Shown: one piece after another, positions 9,318 through 19,377 of the stretch | Numbering within the stretch: the first letter of the stretch is position 1 | Layout: every line of letters begins with the position of its first letter | Virus record (IMG/VR): IMGVR_UViG_3300017575_000049 | Location: 1-57,735 of that record | From: a virus | Length of the DNA stretch: 57,735 nucleotides | Strand: one strand, 5' to 3' | Made by a program: the position numbers and the translations under genes | Notes under the pieces: generated by a model | Told to the model about the DNA's origin: nothing | Seen by the model: only the letters and a program-made list of their open reading frames with translations | The model's database searches: none

Positions 9318-12300
9318 ATGGTTCTTCCCGACCGCCGAGTCGAAGTTGCACTGGACGTTACGACGAACGGTATCAGTAGCGTCAGACGTGCAATTCGACA
9401 GCTCAAAAATACTGAAGACCAACTCGATGAGCTGAGTGATGCAGCAACGAATGTCGGAAACAACCTTTCTGCTGTCGAAAAACACGTTGAACAGACCGGC
9501 AAGTCGTTCAACCGTAATAGCAGAGGTGTCAGCGCATACAGGCAGCGTCTCTCTGAGGCAACAGCCATTACCCAGTCGTTGAGTGATGAATCTGAGTCGC
9601 TTGTTGGCGTGCTGGATGAACTTCGAGAGGACGGGATAGACACATCCAATGCCAATCTGTCAAAGTACGTTAGAAACCTTACACGTGCCAGAGCCAGTAA
9701 TGCAGCGTACGGCGATTCAATAAAGAAGCTTAAATATGCCTTCCGTGAGCTTCCACAGGAAGACCTCGATATATTCCTTGAGTCGTTAGAGCGGGGCGCA
9801 CCACGCAAGTCTGGTGACTTTGGTGCCCCGTTCGGCGATAACTCAAATGTGGCGGGTCAAATTGGGTCTGATATGGAGCGGGCGACAAAGGCTATGGACG
9901 AGTTTGACCGGAAGACAGCCCGAGCTGGCTCACGCTTTGCGGAGTTAAGCAGTATACTCAAACGGGGCTCCGGTAATGGCGTCACGATGCGAACTGATTT
10001 TTTCAAAGCAATTTTCGACGACGACCGGTTCGTTCAAAATCCGTTTGACGATACAGAGTCATTTTTTGCAAGTCCACTCGATACGGACGCCCCACAGGTA
10101 GCTCGCCAACGAGCCGGCGAGTTGTTAGACTCCAAGGGTCGTGAAGACAGTGTTGCAGAGATGAATCGAGCTCGAATGTCACTGGAAAGTGCGTTTGTCA
10201 ACACGTCTCGCGTCGAAGCTATGCAGACAGATGACTCCGAGACAGACCCGTTGGACTTTTTCAACGTCGGAAAGGCGTTCAAGCGGGCACAACTTAGAGT
10301 CAAAACTGGTGGGGCAGACACATTCGAACAGGCACTGATTGACAATCTTGAGGACAAGTCTCGTATCCCTACTGAACGGGCTGTTGCGCGTGGCATGACG
10401 GTCATGGACCGGATACAGAGTTCAGAAGATATTCCGCCCCGTATCAAAGATGCATTCAAAACGGGAGAGATATCAGTAAGTGGGATGGGTAAGTTTGACG
10501 AGGACAACGCCACGCTGGATGCAATGTTGAGTGATGCAGAAAAATTTTCAGTTGGCAGTCGCAAAACGATACAAAATGCAGTATCCGATGCATTCACAAA
10601 TCTCGATGACGATACACCAGCGGACGAAACAGAAGTAGAGCGAGGGCTTCCGTCGGGTGGACAGAGACAGTTCAACGCGGTACGTGCATTTAGACGGGCC
10701 CAGCAAAAGCTTGCCGATGGTACCGCTGAGTCATTCGACGATGCAGCAGATATGGTTGCTGAGACGCTTGATGTTCCCAGCCAAACGGCTGCTCAGAACC
10801 TCAAGAAGACTATGCAAGATATCCAGGCTGCAAACTTCATCCCTGATGCCATACAGAGCGGAATTGCGTCAGGAGACATACCAGTTGAGGGGGACTTTGA
10901 AAATATTGATACTGATACTGACAGGCTCAACAATCTACTCAATGTAGAGATAGATAATGACGAGCGCCTCACAGACTTCGACGGTCGACCGATGGACGCA
11001 ACCCGGTCGGAGGTACTGGACTTTGTTGAAGACCTAACCGAGTTTATCAGAGACACGCAAGATGGAATCGAAGGCATCGATGCTGACGACGATATTGCCA
11101 ACAAAAACTCCATATTAGGCATACTTGATGGACTACGCGATGATGAGAGTCTACTATCACTTCGGCGCCATCTTGATGGGCGAGGGCACGCCAATGTAAT
11201 CAGCACTATCAAAGAAAATCCTGAGGTACTGAATCTACTTGGACCACAGGGGATGCGGGACATGCTTCCAAGGACTGATAACACCAGTCGGTTGGAGGTT
11301 CTCAAAGAGGAGCTACCGTTCATCGGTGGGTTCAAACGGCAGTTACTACTCAAGACGATGCAGGAACTTGAGGACGACCAGGTACCACTGACGCCGGAAA
11401 CACTGGAATCACGACTGTTCAAACTGGGCATCAACGAAGAGTCCAGACAGGCACGACAGGCAGTTGCTGACCTCATTACCCGATCACAGACGGGTTCGCT
11501 ATCACTCCCAGACTCGTCATTAAGTGAGAATGCATTTGAGTCACAGTTCATTGCTGAGGCAGACAGAAATCTGACCATGCTGAGTGATGCCGAGCGTCGG
11601 GACGTGGTGCAAGCAGTATCTAAAGCGGTTGATAATAACATAAAATCACTCCGACAACTCACCGCAAGTGAGCGAGGTCCGTTGGCGTCAATCATCGGCG
11701 AGACAATCGAACTGGACGATAGAAGTCCAACTGCAGTGGTTCGAGCCTTGGAAAATGCTGCCAATAACACCAGAATCGGCGCAATGGAACAGGGTGCACC
11801 TGGGCTCACACAGTTGCTCGATGAGAGTAACATCAAGCAAAACGACCGCGTCCATATTCCAACAGACGGCAACGATGTCATGGGCGCCATGAGTCGGGCC
11901 CGAGCAGTCGCCCAGGGACGACCAATACAGACGACACTGTTCAGTCGGCTGTCAGCGTTTATTAGCGACTCCGCTTCAGACCGGTTCGGATTTGATATGG
12001 GTAGTCAGCAGCGAGTGAACAAGACAATCAGACGCACCACAAAAGGACTGACACGGCTTGTTCCAGTACTTGGGGTTACCTCTGCGAACATTGGTGCATT
12101 CAATGTGCAACTCAAGTCTATTGGCCAGATACTTGGTGGCCTTATTGGAACCGTGGGTGCTGCTGCCGGCGCACTACTTGGCTTTGCGAGCGCACTGGTA
12201 ACCGCAGGTGTCGGACTGGCAAGCTTTGTGGCAGTTGGTGGGCTTGGATTCCTGGAGACGATGGAAGAAAGTATGGCCGATGTCAGTAGCCGGGGTGAGG

Positions 12301-13532
12301 CCCTGGAAAAGCTGACCGAAGACCTGGCCGAAAAGGCGATAGATGCATTACAGCCACTCCGTGAGGCCAGACTCGGTGGGACCGGGCCCACCGCTCAGGG
12401 GTTCTTCGTTGACTCCATTCAGGCTGGACTGGCGTTACTCGAAGACTTTGCCGAGGTAATGGCTGACGTTGTCGAGACACCAGCTGTCAAGCGCTTTGTC
12501 GACCGTATCAGTGATTCGCTGTTCAGCGGAGGCGACCTCACTCCTGCATTACAGGATATGATGCGACTGCTTCTTCCCGGTATAACGAATGTACTGGTTG
12601 GATTCATCGACTCACTTCCCGCACTAATTAACGGGCTCACCAGACTGGCAGATATCCTTGGCGATTCACTTGGGCGAGCACTGGCCAAGTTTATCGACCA
12701 GCTCCCACTACTCATCGCCTTCGGTGAAGCGTTCCTGAGAATGGTCGGTGGGCTGGCATTAGCGATTTTGACCATCTTTGAGGTCCTGACGGATATCATC
12801 GCAGATACGATTGGCAGACTGGGAGTAGCAATTGGTGTTATCGATAACAAACAACAGGCTGTCTACCTTCTGGCAGCTGCTGTTGGTGTTCTGTCTGGAA
12901 CGGTCTATACGCTAACTACTGCACTTGGAATACTCAATGCCGTGCTTGCGTCGACAACGTTTACTGTTATGGCAAGAGGACTGATGCTGGTAGCGACCGC
13001 GCTTGGTAGTGTCCTTGGCATTTCGTCTGGGGTGGTACTTGCGTCTACAGGAGTAATAGTCGGGTTCGGAGGTATAGCTGCAGCCGTTTCACTTGTCGTA
13101 GTCCTTCTTGCAGAGGTGATTTCTTTGCTGGTGACAGGTGATAGTATTCTGGCAGACTATATCCCACATCTTGATACATTTTATGCATATGTACAAAAGT
13201 TAGCGGTCGGATTCAATCGAATCCTCCGGCCAGCGCAAATACTTGAACGTACAGTAGCAGGAATCGCAAATACAGTAGATAGAGCAACTGCAGGCATTAG
13301 AAATCTGCCAGGGTTTGAGGCTGCGTCGAACTTTGATAATAGCGGTATAGTGCAACGACAGGGGCCCCAGGGCGCAACAGCTGAGCAAGTGGCCGGGAAC
13401 AGTAGAGGGATGGTCATCAACGTGGCCAACTCTGTAGTGAACCCAGAGATGTTTGTGCGAACCATAAAACAAGAAGCGAACGCCCAGAGCAGACGAAACC
13501 AGATGATGCAGTCTAAATTTATGACGAGATAA
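9318..13532 (+). CDS. Tail tape measure protein
   Basis: At 1404 residues this is the longest protein here and lies between the chaperone and baseplate genes. Most of it is alpha-helical and polar. Residues about 920-985 and 1130-1290 are long hydrophobic stretches (for example IGQILGGLIGTVGAAAGALL), typical of tape measures, which may form a membrane channel during DNA entry. It sets tail length and occupies the tube lumen. The many DxxxD-rich helices of the middle third contain loosely repeated 'RAxxxxxxGxxxxFDxAL' units (near 10280 and 10690). Its stop overlaps the next start (TAATG). Confidence 0.9.
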   Translation: MVLPDRRVEVALDVTTNGISSVRRAIRQLKNTEDQLDELSDAATNVGNNLSAVEKHVEQTGKSFNRNSRGVSAYRQRLSEATAITQSLSDESESLVGVLDELREDGIDTSNANLSKYVRNLTRARASNAAYGDSIKKLKYAFRELPQEDLDIFLESLERGAPRKSGDFGAPFGDNSNVAGQIGSDMERATKAMDEFDRKTARAGSRFAELSSILKRGSGNGVTMRTDFFKAIFDDDRFVQNPFDDTESFFASPLDTDAPQVARQRAGELLDSKGREDSVAEMNRARMSLESAFVNTSRVEAMQTDDSETDPLDFFNVGKAFKRAQLRVKTGGADTFEQALIDNLEDKSRIPTERAVARGMTVMDRIQSSEDIPPRIKDAFKTGEISVSGMGKFDEDNATLDAMLSDAEKFSVGSRKTIQNAVSDAFTNLDDDTPADETEVERGLPSGGQRQFNAVRAFRRAQQKLADGTAESFDDAADMVAETLDVPSQTAAQNLKKTMQDIQAANFIPDAIQSGIASGDIPVEGDFENIDTDTDRLNNLLNVEIDNDERLTDFDGRPMDATRSEVLDFVEDLTEFIRDTQDGIEGIDADDDIANKNSILGILDGLRDDESLLSLRRHLDGRGHANVISTIKENPEVLNLLGPQGMRDMLPRTDNTSRLEVLKEELPFIGGFKRQLLLKTMQELEDDQVPLTPETLESRLFKLGINEESRQARQAVADLITRSQTGSLSLPDSSLSENAFESQFIAEADRNLTMLSDAERRDVVQAVSKAVDNNIKSLRQLTASERGPLASIIGETIELDDRSPTAVVRALENAANNTRIGAMEQGAPGLTQLLDESNIKQNDRVHIPTDGNDVMGAMSRARAVAQGRPIQTTLFSRLSAFISDSASDRFGFDMGSQQRVNKTIRRTTKGLTRLVPVLGVTSANIGAFNVQLKSIGQILGGLIGTVGAAAGALLGFASALVTAGVGLASFVAVGGLGFLETMEESMADVSSRGEALEKLTEDLAEKAIDALQPLREARLGGTGPTAQGFFVDSIQAGLALLEDFAEVMADVVETPAVKRFVDRISDSLFSGGDLTPALQDMMRLLLPGITNVLVGFIDSLPALINGLTRLADILGDSLGRALAKFIDQLPLLIAFGEAFLRMVGGLALAILTIFEVLTDIIADTIGRLGVAIGVIDNKQQAVYLLAAAVGVLSGTVYTLTTALGILNAVLASTTFTVMARGLMLVATALGSVLGISSGVVLASTGVIVGFGGIAAAVSLVVVLLAEVISLLVTGDSILADYIPHLDTFYAYVQKLAVGFNRILRPAQILERTVAGIANTVDRATAGIRNLPGFEAASNFDNSGIVQRQGPQGATAEQVAGNSRGMVINVANSVVNPEMFVRTIKQEANAQSRRNQMMQSKFMTR

Positions 13533-14035
13533 TGACAGAAGAATATCTACAACCACGTGGTGACGTAGCCGAGAACGTAGAGAATATTGGGGCCACACGG
13601 TCGCCCGGCCGTACCCGAGCAAAGGCACGGGTTGGACCACTGGTCTTTGCAGATGAGTATGCCAATCCAGAGGTATCGGTCAACCAGAACCGCCGAACCG
13701 TTGAGCACAATTTGGTCACCTCTGGCCAGGATGATGAGCAGTATCTGGTCCAGGACCTGGGAAGTGAGCCCCCGACTATTAGCATCAGTGGGATTGTACG
13801 TGAGGCACAGGTCGACTTTGCTGACGTGCTCGCAGGTAAGGTCTACGTGCGAACTGAGCGATGGACCGGAACGGCCATGGTCTCCTCAGCCACAACCGAG
13901 CCCCAGCGAGCTGTCGATGGCACCGATTGGCTTTATAGTGTCACCATCGAGCTACTGGGAATCGAGCGTGAGCGAGGTGTCGAAGCATCCAACGAGAACA
14001 GCGAGACGGCCAACAACTACAGTCCATACCAATAA
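13532..14035 (+). CDS. Baseplate/tail-tube initiator-like protein
   Basis: A 167-residue protein whose ATG overlaps the tape measure stop, and which ends directly before the next start. The core is beta-rich (PTISISGIVREAQVDFADVL, then WLYSVTIELLGIERER). In contractile phages this slot holds a small tail-tip or tube-initiator protein that joins the tape measure and tube to the hub. I do not recognise a specific family, so the role is inferred from position and tight coupling. Confidence 0.5.
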   Translation: MTEEYLQPRGDVAENVENIGATRSPGRTRAKARVGPLVFADEYANPEVSVNQNRRTVEHNLVTSGQDDEQYLVQDLGSEPPTISISGIVREAQVDFADVLAGKVYVRTERWTGTAMVSSATTEPQRAVDGTDWLYSVTIELLGIERERGVEASNENSETANNYSPYQ

Positions 14036-15565
14036 ATGCCAGGAGACGTACAGATATTCGACATTGGCCTCGAACTGGATGCAGAAATCAATGATGACTT
14101 CACTATTGGAGAAAATCCAAAGTCTGGCCCAGAGCGATATGAGGCCCTTCAGCTTCGCGAGGATGTTGACGCACTCAACAGCTTTGGTGACCAGCTCGGT
14201 GTATTGGAAGTCGAGATAACAAATCGCGACGTACTTCGGGGAAACACTGCAGTAGCAACCGTTGTCTTTCCTGATGGGCTTGATCCCAGTGCGCTTCGTG
14301 CAACCGAACAGGCAGGTATCGAGACTATTGTGAAGATAAATATCACAACCAGTTTCACCAGTCTCGACCGCACCTTCGGCGCCACTGCGTTCACCGGCGA
14401 ACTGGTTGGGGCCACCGAAGATGAGGAAGGTAGTGTCAGACTTGAATTGGCTGGTATCACCAAGACACTGACCGATTACACCGTCGCACTGGTCACACAA
14501 AAAACTGGGCAACGAGTCGATACAATCGTCCGCAACCTCTTGCGAGACGATGCTGGGTTAACAGAGGCAACAGGCCTGTTTGACTTCGATGCAGACTTCG
14601 TCATCAGTATCCGTAATCCGAAGTCCGTCACAACTACGTACGGTACGGACAACCGTGAAACACTGAGGACAGTACTGATTGACCTGGCAAAAAAACAGGA
14701 CGCGTTCGTGTTTGTCGATGCGTCAAACCGCATCAACTTCGTTGACCACGCAATTTCCAACTACTATGCCATTGAGTCTGCCATCAAAGTAGATGCTGGC
14801 AACGAGGATAGCGCAAACGAGCGCGTTATCGTCAAATCCAGCTATGACGTGACCGGTATCAGTGACTGGACAACAACCGGAAGTTCACAGGTGCGCGCCG
14901 AAGCGTCAGCTGGAAATGGTGACGCCGAGAACAGACGTGTCCTTCGCGATGATAACCTGCTTGAAAATGATGTCGAGTCGCGAGCAGCATCTGAGTTCAG
15001 AGCTGACCAGCTCGTGAAGTCATCAGGCCGACTCACCATCCCTGGCTTTCCGGGCGCAAGTCCAAACGACCAGGTCGTGGTTCCCAAGTTAGGGCTTGCT
15101 GAGACCGTCTCAGCAGGCACCTATACGGCCAGAGAAGTTGTCCACCGACTGAACGGCAACGATGGGTTCGTGACAGAGTTACAGCTCGGTCCAGGACTCG
15201 ATGAGATTTACGAACAGGTCTATCAGAGTCAGGGAACTGATGGGGTCCGACGCTGGACAAAGCCAGAGCTAACAGCTGAAGCTGAGGCCCTAATATTTAC
15301 GTCTGAGCTGTTCGTTGGTGGCGTCTCCGATGTCGGTCTCATAGACGCTGCGCTTTCCCCAAAGGGAAGCCCTAAGACAGTAATTGCACTCCTGGATGCC
15401 TTCGATATCGTCCTTCCAGGCCTCGACTTCCGCGAGCCAGGTATCGACCGGGCCCCGGACCAGCCAACGGATGTGGGCCTACTCAGCGATAACAACGGAC
15501 TCGAAGATAGCCAACCGGTCGAAATTGGCCCAGATACCGATGAGACGGATGACACCGACGGGTAA
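14036..15565 (+). CDS. Baseplate hub protein (gpD/gp27-like)
   Basis: A 509-residue protein with the layout of late-control D/hub proteins. Beta-barrel modules around 50-160 (FDIGLELDAEI, then TFGATAFTGELVGATEDEEG) are followed by a helical insert (VDTIVRNLLRDDAGL) and further strands (RLTIPGFPGASPNDQVVVP) that end in the typical 'xVxHxLNGNDGFVTELQLG' barrel. The C-terminal tail of 120 residues is acidic and probably disordered. It lies directly before the spike gene, as in P2 and Mu. It would form the trimeric hub that closes the tube. Confidence 0.75.
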   Translation: MPGDVQIFDIGLELDAEINDDFTIGENPKSGPERYEALQLREDVDALNSFGDQLGVLEVEITNRDVLRGNTAVATVVFPDGLDPSALRATEQAGIETIVKINITTSFTSLDRTFGATAFTGELVGATEDEEGSVRLELAGITKTLTDYTVALVTQKTGQRVDTIVRNLLRDDAGLTEATGLFDFDADFVISIRNPKSVTTTYGTDNRETLRTVLIDLAKKQDAFVFVDASNRINFVDHAISNYYAIESAIKVDAGNEDSANERVIVKSSYDVTGISDWTTTGSSQVRAEASAGNGDAENRRVLRDDNLLENDVESRAASEFRADQLVKSSGRLTIPGFPGASPNDQVVVPKLGLAETVSAGTYTAREVVHRLNGNDGFVTELQLGPGLDEIYEQVYQSQGTDGVRRWTKPELTAEAEALIFTSELFVGGVSDVGLIDAALSPKGSPKTVIALLDAFDIVLPGLDFREPGIDRAPDQPTDVGLLSDNNGLEDSQPVEIGPDTDETDDTDG

Positions 15566-15574
15566 ACAAACACT

Positions 15575-16270
15575 ATGTATTCAGGAGACACCGAACGCAT
15601 CCGCCGTATCGCCATTGACCAGCGCCGAAACTCCTCGATAGCCGAGGTCACCAAGGTCACAACCCGAACCGATGATAGCGTCCGACCCGTGTTCGTCAGC
15701 GCAAAGTTTCGGGATGGAGGCCAGGAGCTTCGGGGTGTCCCGGTCAATATCAGCGACCACAACGGCCACATGGCCACCCCACAAAAGGGCGACCTTGTCC
15801 GGATTGCCTATCTGACGAACAGTCGAGAGACCGGTGTCGTTGTAAACCATGTGCCAAATCCAGACCAGCCACCACCAAAGACCCGACCCGGTCACTGGCG
15901 CCACGAGTTCAGCCGTGATACTGGTGACCCGCTATACCTGGAGGCTGAGCGAGCCGATGGTGCAGCGGGCGACCCAGACCTGGTTCGGATGGGCGTCAAG
16001 CCTGACGGCCTTGCCTCGCCTACCACCGAGGTGGCTGTCGATGACAGTGGGGCAACAACCGAGGTCAGACTTGCCTCTGATGGCGATGTCACCATCGATG
16101 TGGACGGTGATGTGACCATCAACGCCAACGGCTCGATAACAATCGGCGCTGATGGCACTGCAGTTGCCCCAGCGGACCACACCCATGACTACGTCGGTGG
16201 AGGCGATAACAGCACGACCAAGGTATCCAGTCCACCGAATGAGCCGGGAACCAGTACGACCATCGAATGA
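15575..16270 (+). CDS. Central baseplate spike (gpV/gp45-like)
   Basis: A 231-residue protein. The N-terminal OB-fold (about 20-95; KFRDGGQELRGVPVNIS, then QKGDLVRIAYL) is followed by a repeated beta-helix stretch (DGDVTIDVDGDVTINANGS, about 168-192). It ends in a tip bearing His202-x-His204 (ADHTHDYVGGG). In the P2 and phi92 spikes such an HxH motif binds an iron ion at the needle apex. Order hub-spike-gpW-gpJ matches P2. The protein would pierce the archaeal envelope (S-layer, then membrane). Confidence 0.8.
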   Translation: MYSGDTERIRRIAIDQRRNSSIAEVTKVTTRTDDSVRPVFVSAKFRDGGQELRGVPVNISDHNGHMATPQKGDLVRIAYLTNSRETGVVVNHVPNPDQPPPKTRPGHWRHEFSRDTGDPLYLEAERADGAAGDPDLVRMGVKPDGLASPTTEVAVDDSGATTEVRLASDGDVTIDVDGDVTINANGSITIGADGTAVAPADHTHDYVGGGDNSTTKVSSPPNEPGTSTTIE

Positions 16271-16282
16271 GACGCCCCTAAT

Positions 16283-16379
16283 ACTACTAATTCCCGTTGG
16301 ATTTAACTACGTGGAAAATATATACCGTAGTACAGTCGTACACAACAGGGAATAGTTGGGGAGGAATTGTTTGTCTGTC
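16283..16379 (+). repeat. Inverted long-range repeat, copy A, with promoter-like core
   Basis: This 97-bp stretch in the 183-bp gap before the gpW-like gene is repeated in reverse at 54362-54455. Identical blocks are 16283-16297 (15 nt) and 16327-16359 (33 nt), separated in both copies by exactly 29 bp of diverged sequence, plus TTGTCTGTC at 16371-16379. The diverged core carries TTTAACTACGTGG, similar to TATA boxes of other genes here. The outer blocks contain ACTAATTCCCGT and, inverted, AACTATTCCCTGT, so each copy is itself bounded by imperfect inverted repeats. It may drive the late baseplate genes. Confidence 0.8.
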
Positions 16380-16453
16380 CTACCAGGGTCATCGTTTGTC
16401 TTGACGGTGCCGGTGTAATGAGAGACACTGCAGATGGGCCCTGACGTCGCACG

Positions 16454-16819
16454 ATGACAGTTCCAGACAGTCGGACCTTTGACCTGGATGAGCAGTTCGA
16501 CCTCCAGATTGACGCTGGTGGTGGTATTGCATTTGCCACCGGGAGTTCTGCCCTCCAGATAGACCTGGCGTATCGACTGGTCGATGGGTTACAGCCGTTT
16601 CTGGGAACCATCGTCGATGCAACCATAGAGCGCGATATCACCGCTGTCATCAGAACAATTGTCGAGTCAGACAGCCGTGTTGCATCACTCAGCAACGTCA
16701 CCGTTGACCGCGCCCGGACCGACGAGCTTTCACTCTCGATCACAGCAACGCTCACCGATGATGATGAACCAGCATCACTCAGTATCAATGTTGCCGAGCA
16801 AACTCGCACTGACCCCTGA
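16454..16819 (+). CDS. Baseplate wedge protein, gpW/gp25-like
   Basis: A 121-residue protein that matches the size and shape of gp25/gpW proteins. It starts with a strand-rich N-terminus (RTFDLDEQFDLQIDAGGGIA), then a helix (IERDITAVIRTIVESDSRV) and closing strands (VTVDRARTDELSLSITATL). Such proteins start sheath assembly at the baseplate. The gene is followed after 12 bp by the gpJ-like gene, the standard pair. The long gap before it holds repeat copy A. Confidence 0.75.
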   Translation: MTVPDSRTFDLDEQFDLQIDAGGGIAFATGSSALQIDLAYRLVDGLQPFLGTIVDATIERDITAVIRTIVESDSRVASLSNVTVDRARTDELSLSITATLTDDDEPASLSINVAEQTRTDP

Positions 16820-16831
16820 TATCCACCACCA

Positions 16832-18505
16832 ATGACCTTCTCACCCCGCAACCCAGGCGATATTTTCGCCGACCTTCGCGAAGACCTTAAAAATCGTATC
16901 GGCGGACTCACCAACTTTATCGATGGCACCTTTGCTGAGGTGTTCCTCCAGTCATATTCCGAGCAACTGAGTGAGGCCGAGTACAAGGCGCTGGCTGCCC
17001 AGCTGGCCATGTTCGTTGACTTTGCCGGTCGGAATGACATTACCCGGACTGAGCTATCAGAGCTGGGCATTACCGCCGACCCTGACCGACTCAATGAGTA
17101 CATGCGCCGACGACAGCTGGATGAGTTGGGCAAGCTGGTTGCTGTCAGCAGAGAAACGGGCTCACGGTCACGCGGAACCGTCGAGTTTACCGTCACCGAC
17201 AGCAGTGTCGAGATACCGGAAGGCACCGAGGTCGCGACCGAGCCCAGCAGACAGGGTGCGGGTGTCAGTTTCTTTGTCGATGTCGATGGAGATGGAATAA
17301 TTTCTCCCACAACCGATGTGACGGCCTCGCCTGACTCGGGGACCACCGTCGAGGTGGACGTCATCGCAGCACGGACCGGAAGCGAATTTAACGTTGGGGC
17401 AGGCACACTGACATTTATCCCAACACCACAGCCCGGACTGGAGTCAGTCACCAATCTGCAGGCGACAACGGGCGGGGATGATGCACAGAGTGATGCGCTG
17501 TTTCGAGAGGACATCAAATCTGCACTGGTCGAGTCCACCGGGGGTGGCACCGCCAAGGGTATCGAGGGATTCATCGACCGCGAACTGGACAGTGTCAGGG
17601 ATGTGCAGACCATCGAAAACACGGATGTATCGCCCCCGAACGTCGAGGTCGTCGTCGACGGAGGTCAAGATACGGCCGTGATTGAGGCCATTGAAAACTC
17701 CAGGCCGGTTGGCATTCGACATGAGCTTGTTCGCCCTGATATTGTCAATATCGGTATGGGTATCGAAGTCGAGACTAACGGCGCATCCGTCTCACCTATT
17801 ACCGAAGCGTTCACGAGATTCGTCGATGCGACCGGGCTGGGTGATGCCTTTTCGCGAACTCGGCTGGTCCGCGACCTGTTCGATGCCGACACAGATATCC
17901 GGAACATCGCCTCGCTCAACACGTACGTCACCACGGTGAGCGATGAGACGTTTCAGTATGACACAACAGCTGAACAGTTCGAACTTGAGTATCAGCCACT
18001 CGGGTTTGTCGTTGATGAAGAACGACGCGTACGAGAGGGCGTCTCTGCGTACAGTCTGAGATATCCGGCTATTGATGGGGTCACCCCGTTTACGGTGAGA
18101 GCTATCATCGATGATGAAGAACGGGAGTTAGCCTCAACCGAGTTCACCAAGGATATCGACGACCAAAGCCGGATTGCTGGAATCATATTGAATGATGGTG
18201 TGGTCCCTGATGCAGGGACAAACATCAGCATTGACTACCGACACAGTGATTTTGAACTTACCAGTGTGGTCGATGATGACGGGTTCGAGTACGAAGTTGG
18301 CGTTGACGTGAACCTTGTCAACGCGGTTGATACTGGGGTGAGCGGTGCGATTGACTTTACGGTCAACAATACGGTCGAACCGGCCGACGGACAACGGTTC
18401 TCGGTGTCCTATGTGGCAAAGAAATCGTTCCCACGCGACCTCGTCGCGACCGAGCGTGAGCTACAGGAGGCAAACAAAGGCGATGTTGAGGTGACCGAGC
18501 TGTGA
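16832..18505 (+). CDS. Baseplate wedge protein, gpJ-like
   Basis: A 557-residue protein of the baseplate J type. The N-terminal helical part (FTEVFLQSYS-like, about 30-110) leads to a beta domain with VEFTVTDSSVEIPEGTEVAT (about 115-135), a hallmark of gpJ proteins. Then comes the turn (TGSEFNVGAGTLTFIPTPQP) and the TGGDDAQSDALFREDIKSAL segment (about 215-235) that is the best conserved part of the family. The C-terminal third is beta-rich and variable. Its last 4 bases overlap the next gene (GTGA at 18502), showing coupling. It builds the wedge around the hub. Confidence 0.85.
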   Translation: MTFSPRNPGDIFADLREDLKNRIGGLTNFIDGTFAEVFLQSYSEQLSEAEYKALAAQLAMFVDFAGRNDITRTELSELGITADPDRLNEYMRRRQLDELGKLVAVSRETGSRSRGTVEFTVTDSSVEIPEGTEVATEPSRQGAGVSFFVDVDGDGIISPTTDVTASPDSGTTVEVDVIAARTGSEFNVGAGTLTFIPTPQPGLESVTNLQATTGGDDAQSDALFREDIKSALVESTGGGTAKGIEGFIDRELDSVRDVQTIENTDVSPPNVEVVVDGGQDTAVIEAIENSRPVGIRHELVRPDIVNIGMGIEVETNGASVSPITEAFTRFVDATGLGDAFSRTRLVRDLFDADTDIRNIASLNTYVTTVSDETFQYDTTAEQFELEYQPLGFVVDEERRVREGVSAYSLRYPAIDGVTPFTVRAIIDDEERELASTEFTKDIDDQSRIAGIILNDGVVPDAGTNISIDYRHSDFELTSVVDDDGFEYEVGVDVNLVNAVDTGVSGAIDFTVNNTVEPADGQRFSVSYVAKKSFPRDLVATERELQEANKGDVEVTEL

Positions 18506-19347
18506 CCGAGCTATTCCGACGTATTATCGACCGGTTTCCCTCACCAACTCCACGCGACCTGCTTGAGTCAACACAGACAGAGACCTTTGACGTCCGAACA
18601 ACTGCAAGTGGTGATATTGCCCGAACGGTCTATCGGCTGGACAAGGCACCAGTTCTGTCACTCACACGCGTTGTAGTCGGTCGACGGACACTGACACCAC
18701 CTGATGGGGTCGAGCTTCGCGACATTGACGGTGACGGGCGCCCTGACGCAGTTGCATTTACCGATGCATCGGTCTATCCGGCTGCTGACCAGACGTTCGA
18801 TGTGGTGTATCAATCACTTCCGCTTATCCATCGGTTCACCCGTGCATCGACAACGGATATCCACACCTACGGTGACCGTGTCGATGCTGCAATCGCAGAT
18901 GCCAGAATCGAGACCGCAACCGGTCAGTATCTGGACGAGCTGGGGAGCCTCTATGGCCGACTGGGCCGTCGACGGGGACGACGGGATGAGACATACCGGA
19001 CACACATTCGAACGCTCAGAACGGCATTCAAAGGCCGTGGGACCAGGCCAGGGTTGCGAGACACGGTCGCCGAAGCATTACAGACCGACCCGGAGAACGT
19101 TACTATCATCGAGGACTTCGAGCAGGTCGGATACAGTATCCGTGTTACCTCTCCCAGTACGTCGCTGTTGACCGGCTCGCTTTCGGAGCTGCTTGAGCTG
19201 GCTGACCCATCAGGCGTCGAGCTTCTGGCCGAGCCGGTCATCACACTACAGGGAGCGGTCGCCACCTGTGATTCAGATGGGTTCACCGTGACCGCGGTGG
19301 ATGCCGATGGGCTGGGTGCTGGCACCATCGGTGACGACACGCTGTAA
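18502..19347 (+). CDS. Baseplate/tail protein, gpI-like
   Basis: A 281-residue protein starting with GTG that overlaps the gpJ-like stop. It has a strand-rich first half and a second half with DAAIADARIETATGQYLDEL, then RRDETYRTHIRTLRTAFKGR, which resembles the 'YLDxLGxxxGxxRxxxExDxxYRxxI' signature of gpI/DUF2313-type proteins. Position after gpJ agrees. Such proteins link wedges to fibres. A C-terminal helix and strands (LLELADPSGVELLAEPVITL) also fit. Confidence 0.75.
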   Translation: MTELFRRIIDRFPSPTPRDLLESTQTETFDVRTTASGDIARTVYRLDKAPVLSLTRVVVGRRTLTPPDGVELRDIDGDGRPDAVAFTDASVYPAADQTFDVVYQSLPLIHRFTRASTTDIHTYGDRVDAAIADARIETATGQYLDELGSLYGRLGRRRGRRDETYRTHIRTLRTAFKGRGTRPGLRDTVAEALQTDPENVTIIEDFEQVGYSIRVTSPSTSLLTGSLSELLELADPSGVELLAEPVITLQGAVATCDSDGFTVTAVDADGLGAGTIGDDTL

Positions 19348-19377
19348 GCGTCATCCCCAGCGTGGCGCAGTAGTCGC

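Noticed and set aside
10793-11890. 365-codon minus-strand frame inside the tape measure gene
   Set aside because: Ser/Leu/Arg-rich product typical of reversed acidic coding DNA; no start signals; the tape measure frame covers it fully.
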